From Bolinopsis microptera (lineage: Eukaryota; Ctenophora; Tentaculata; Lobata; Bolinopsidae), in NCBI RefSeq assembly GCF_026151205.1, contig NC_087076.1, positions 15,956,419-16,020,418 of the forward strand: 64,000 nucleotides of DNA, written 5' to 3'. The DNA is not shown here. More model-generated notes on the stretch are below. The model was not told where the DNA came from. It made no database searches and saw only the letters and a list, made by a program, of their open reading frames with translations. Within the stretch, counting starts at the first letter, position 1.

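Overview
This is eukaryotic, almost certainly animal, DNA. The coding segments are split by GT-AG introns, the genes are glypican-like, Ly6-like and immunoglobulin (Ig)-like, and there are LINE reverse-transcriptase fragments, a pogo-like MITE and a long terminal-inverted-repeat element. The AT-rich composition, short introns (mostly 100-400 bases) and retroelement types suit an early-branching marine invertebrate, with a cnidarian as my best guess. The sequence alone does not settle the phylum.

Layout. Positions 184-1486 (minus) hold an intronless glypican-like gene with one apparent frameshift. Positions 1487-6937 are noncoding. From 6938 to the right edge, on the plus strand, runs one gigantic multi-exon gene that is still open at 64000. 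It starts with a signal-peptide exon, then an ephrin-receptor-like (GCC2/GCC3) cysteine-rich domain and a sushi/CCP-like domain, followed by at least 74 Ig-like domains. Ig1-Ig16 (8156-35408) are diverse and nearly all are split by internal introns. Ig17-Ig74 (35614-64000) form a strictly alternating array of two unsplit domain types, A (300-base exons) and B (321-base exons). Every intron between domains is phase 1, so any exon can be skipped or joined without breaking the frame. About 7,600 residues are encoded inside the window.

The array carries marks of ongoing tandem duplication and conversion: six-exon higher-order repeats, near-identical exons many kilobases apart, a decayed B-A exon pair at 59.7-60.5 kb, and a core of type A exons that is highly conserved at the nucleotide level.

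Large introns of the giant gene carry other things. The 9.8-kb intron 20599-30414 holds two antisense retroelement pieces and a nested plus-strand gene for a multi-domain, Ly6/uPAR-like, probably GPI-anchored protein (28329-29712). Intron 30534-35227 holds a 4.3-kb element with arms of about 1 kb, itself interrupted by a 5'-truncated LINE with an 11-base target duplication. Two minisatellites sit just before splice acceptors.

Seven single-base disruptions occur in otherwise well-conserved coding sequence (glypican, Ly6-like gene and five Ig exons). Several are in homopolymers. Residual assembly error is the simplest explanation, but real null alleles or skipped exons are possible. Functionally, the giant protein looks like a secreted or cell-surface adhesion or recognition molecule; its 3' end (membrane anchor or not) lies outside the window.
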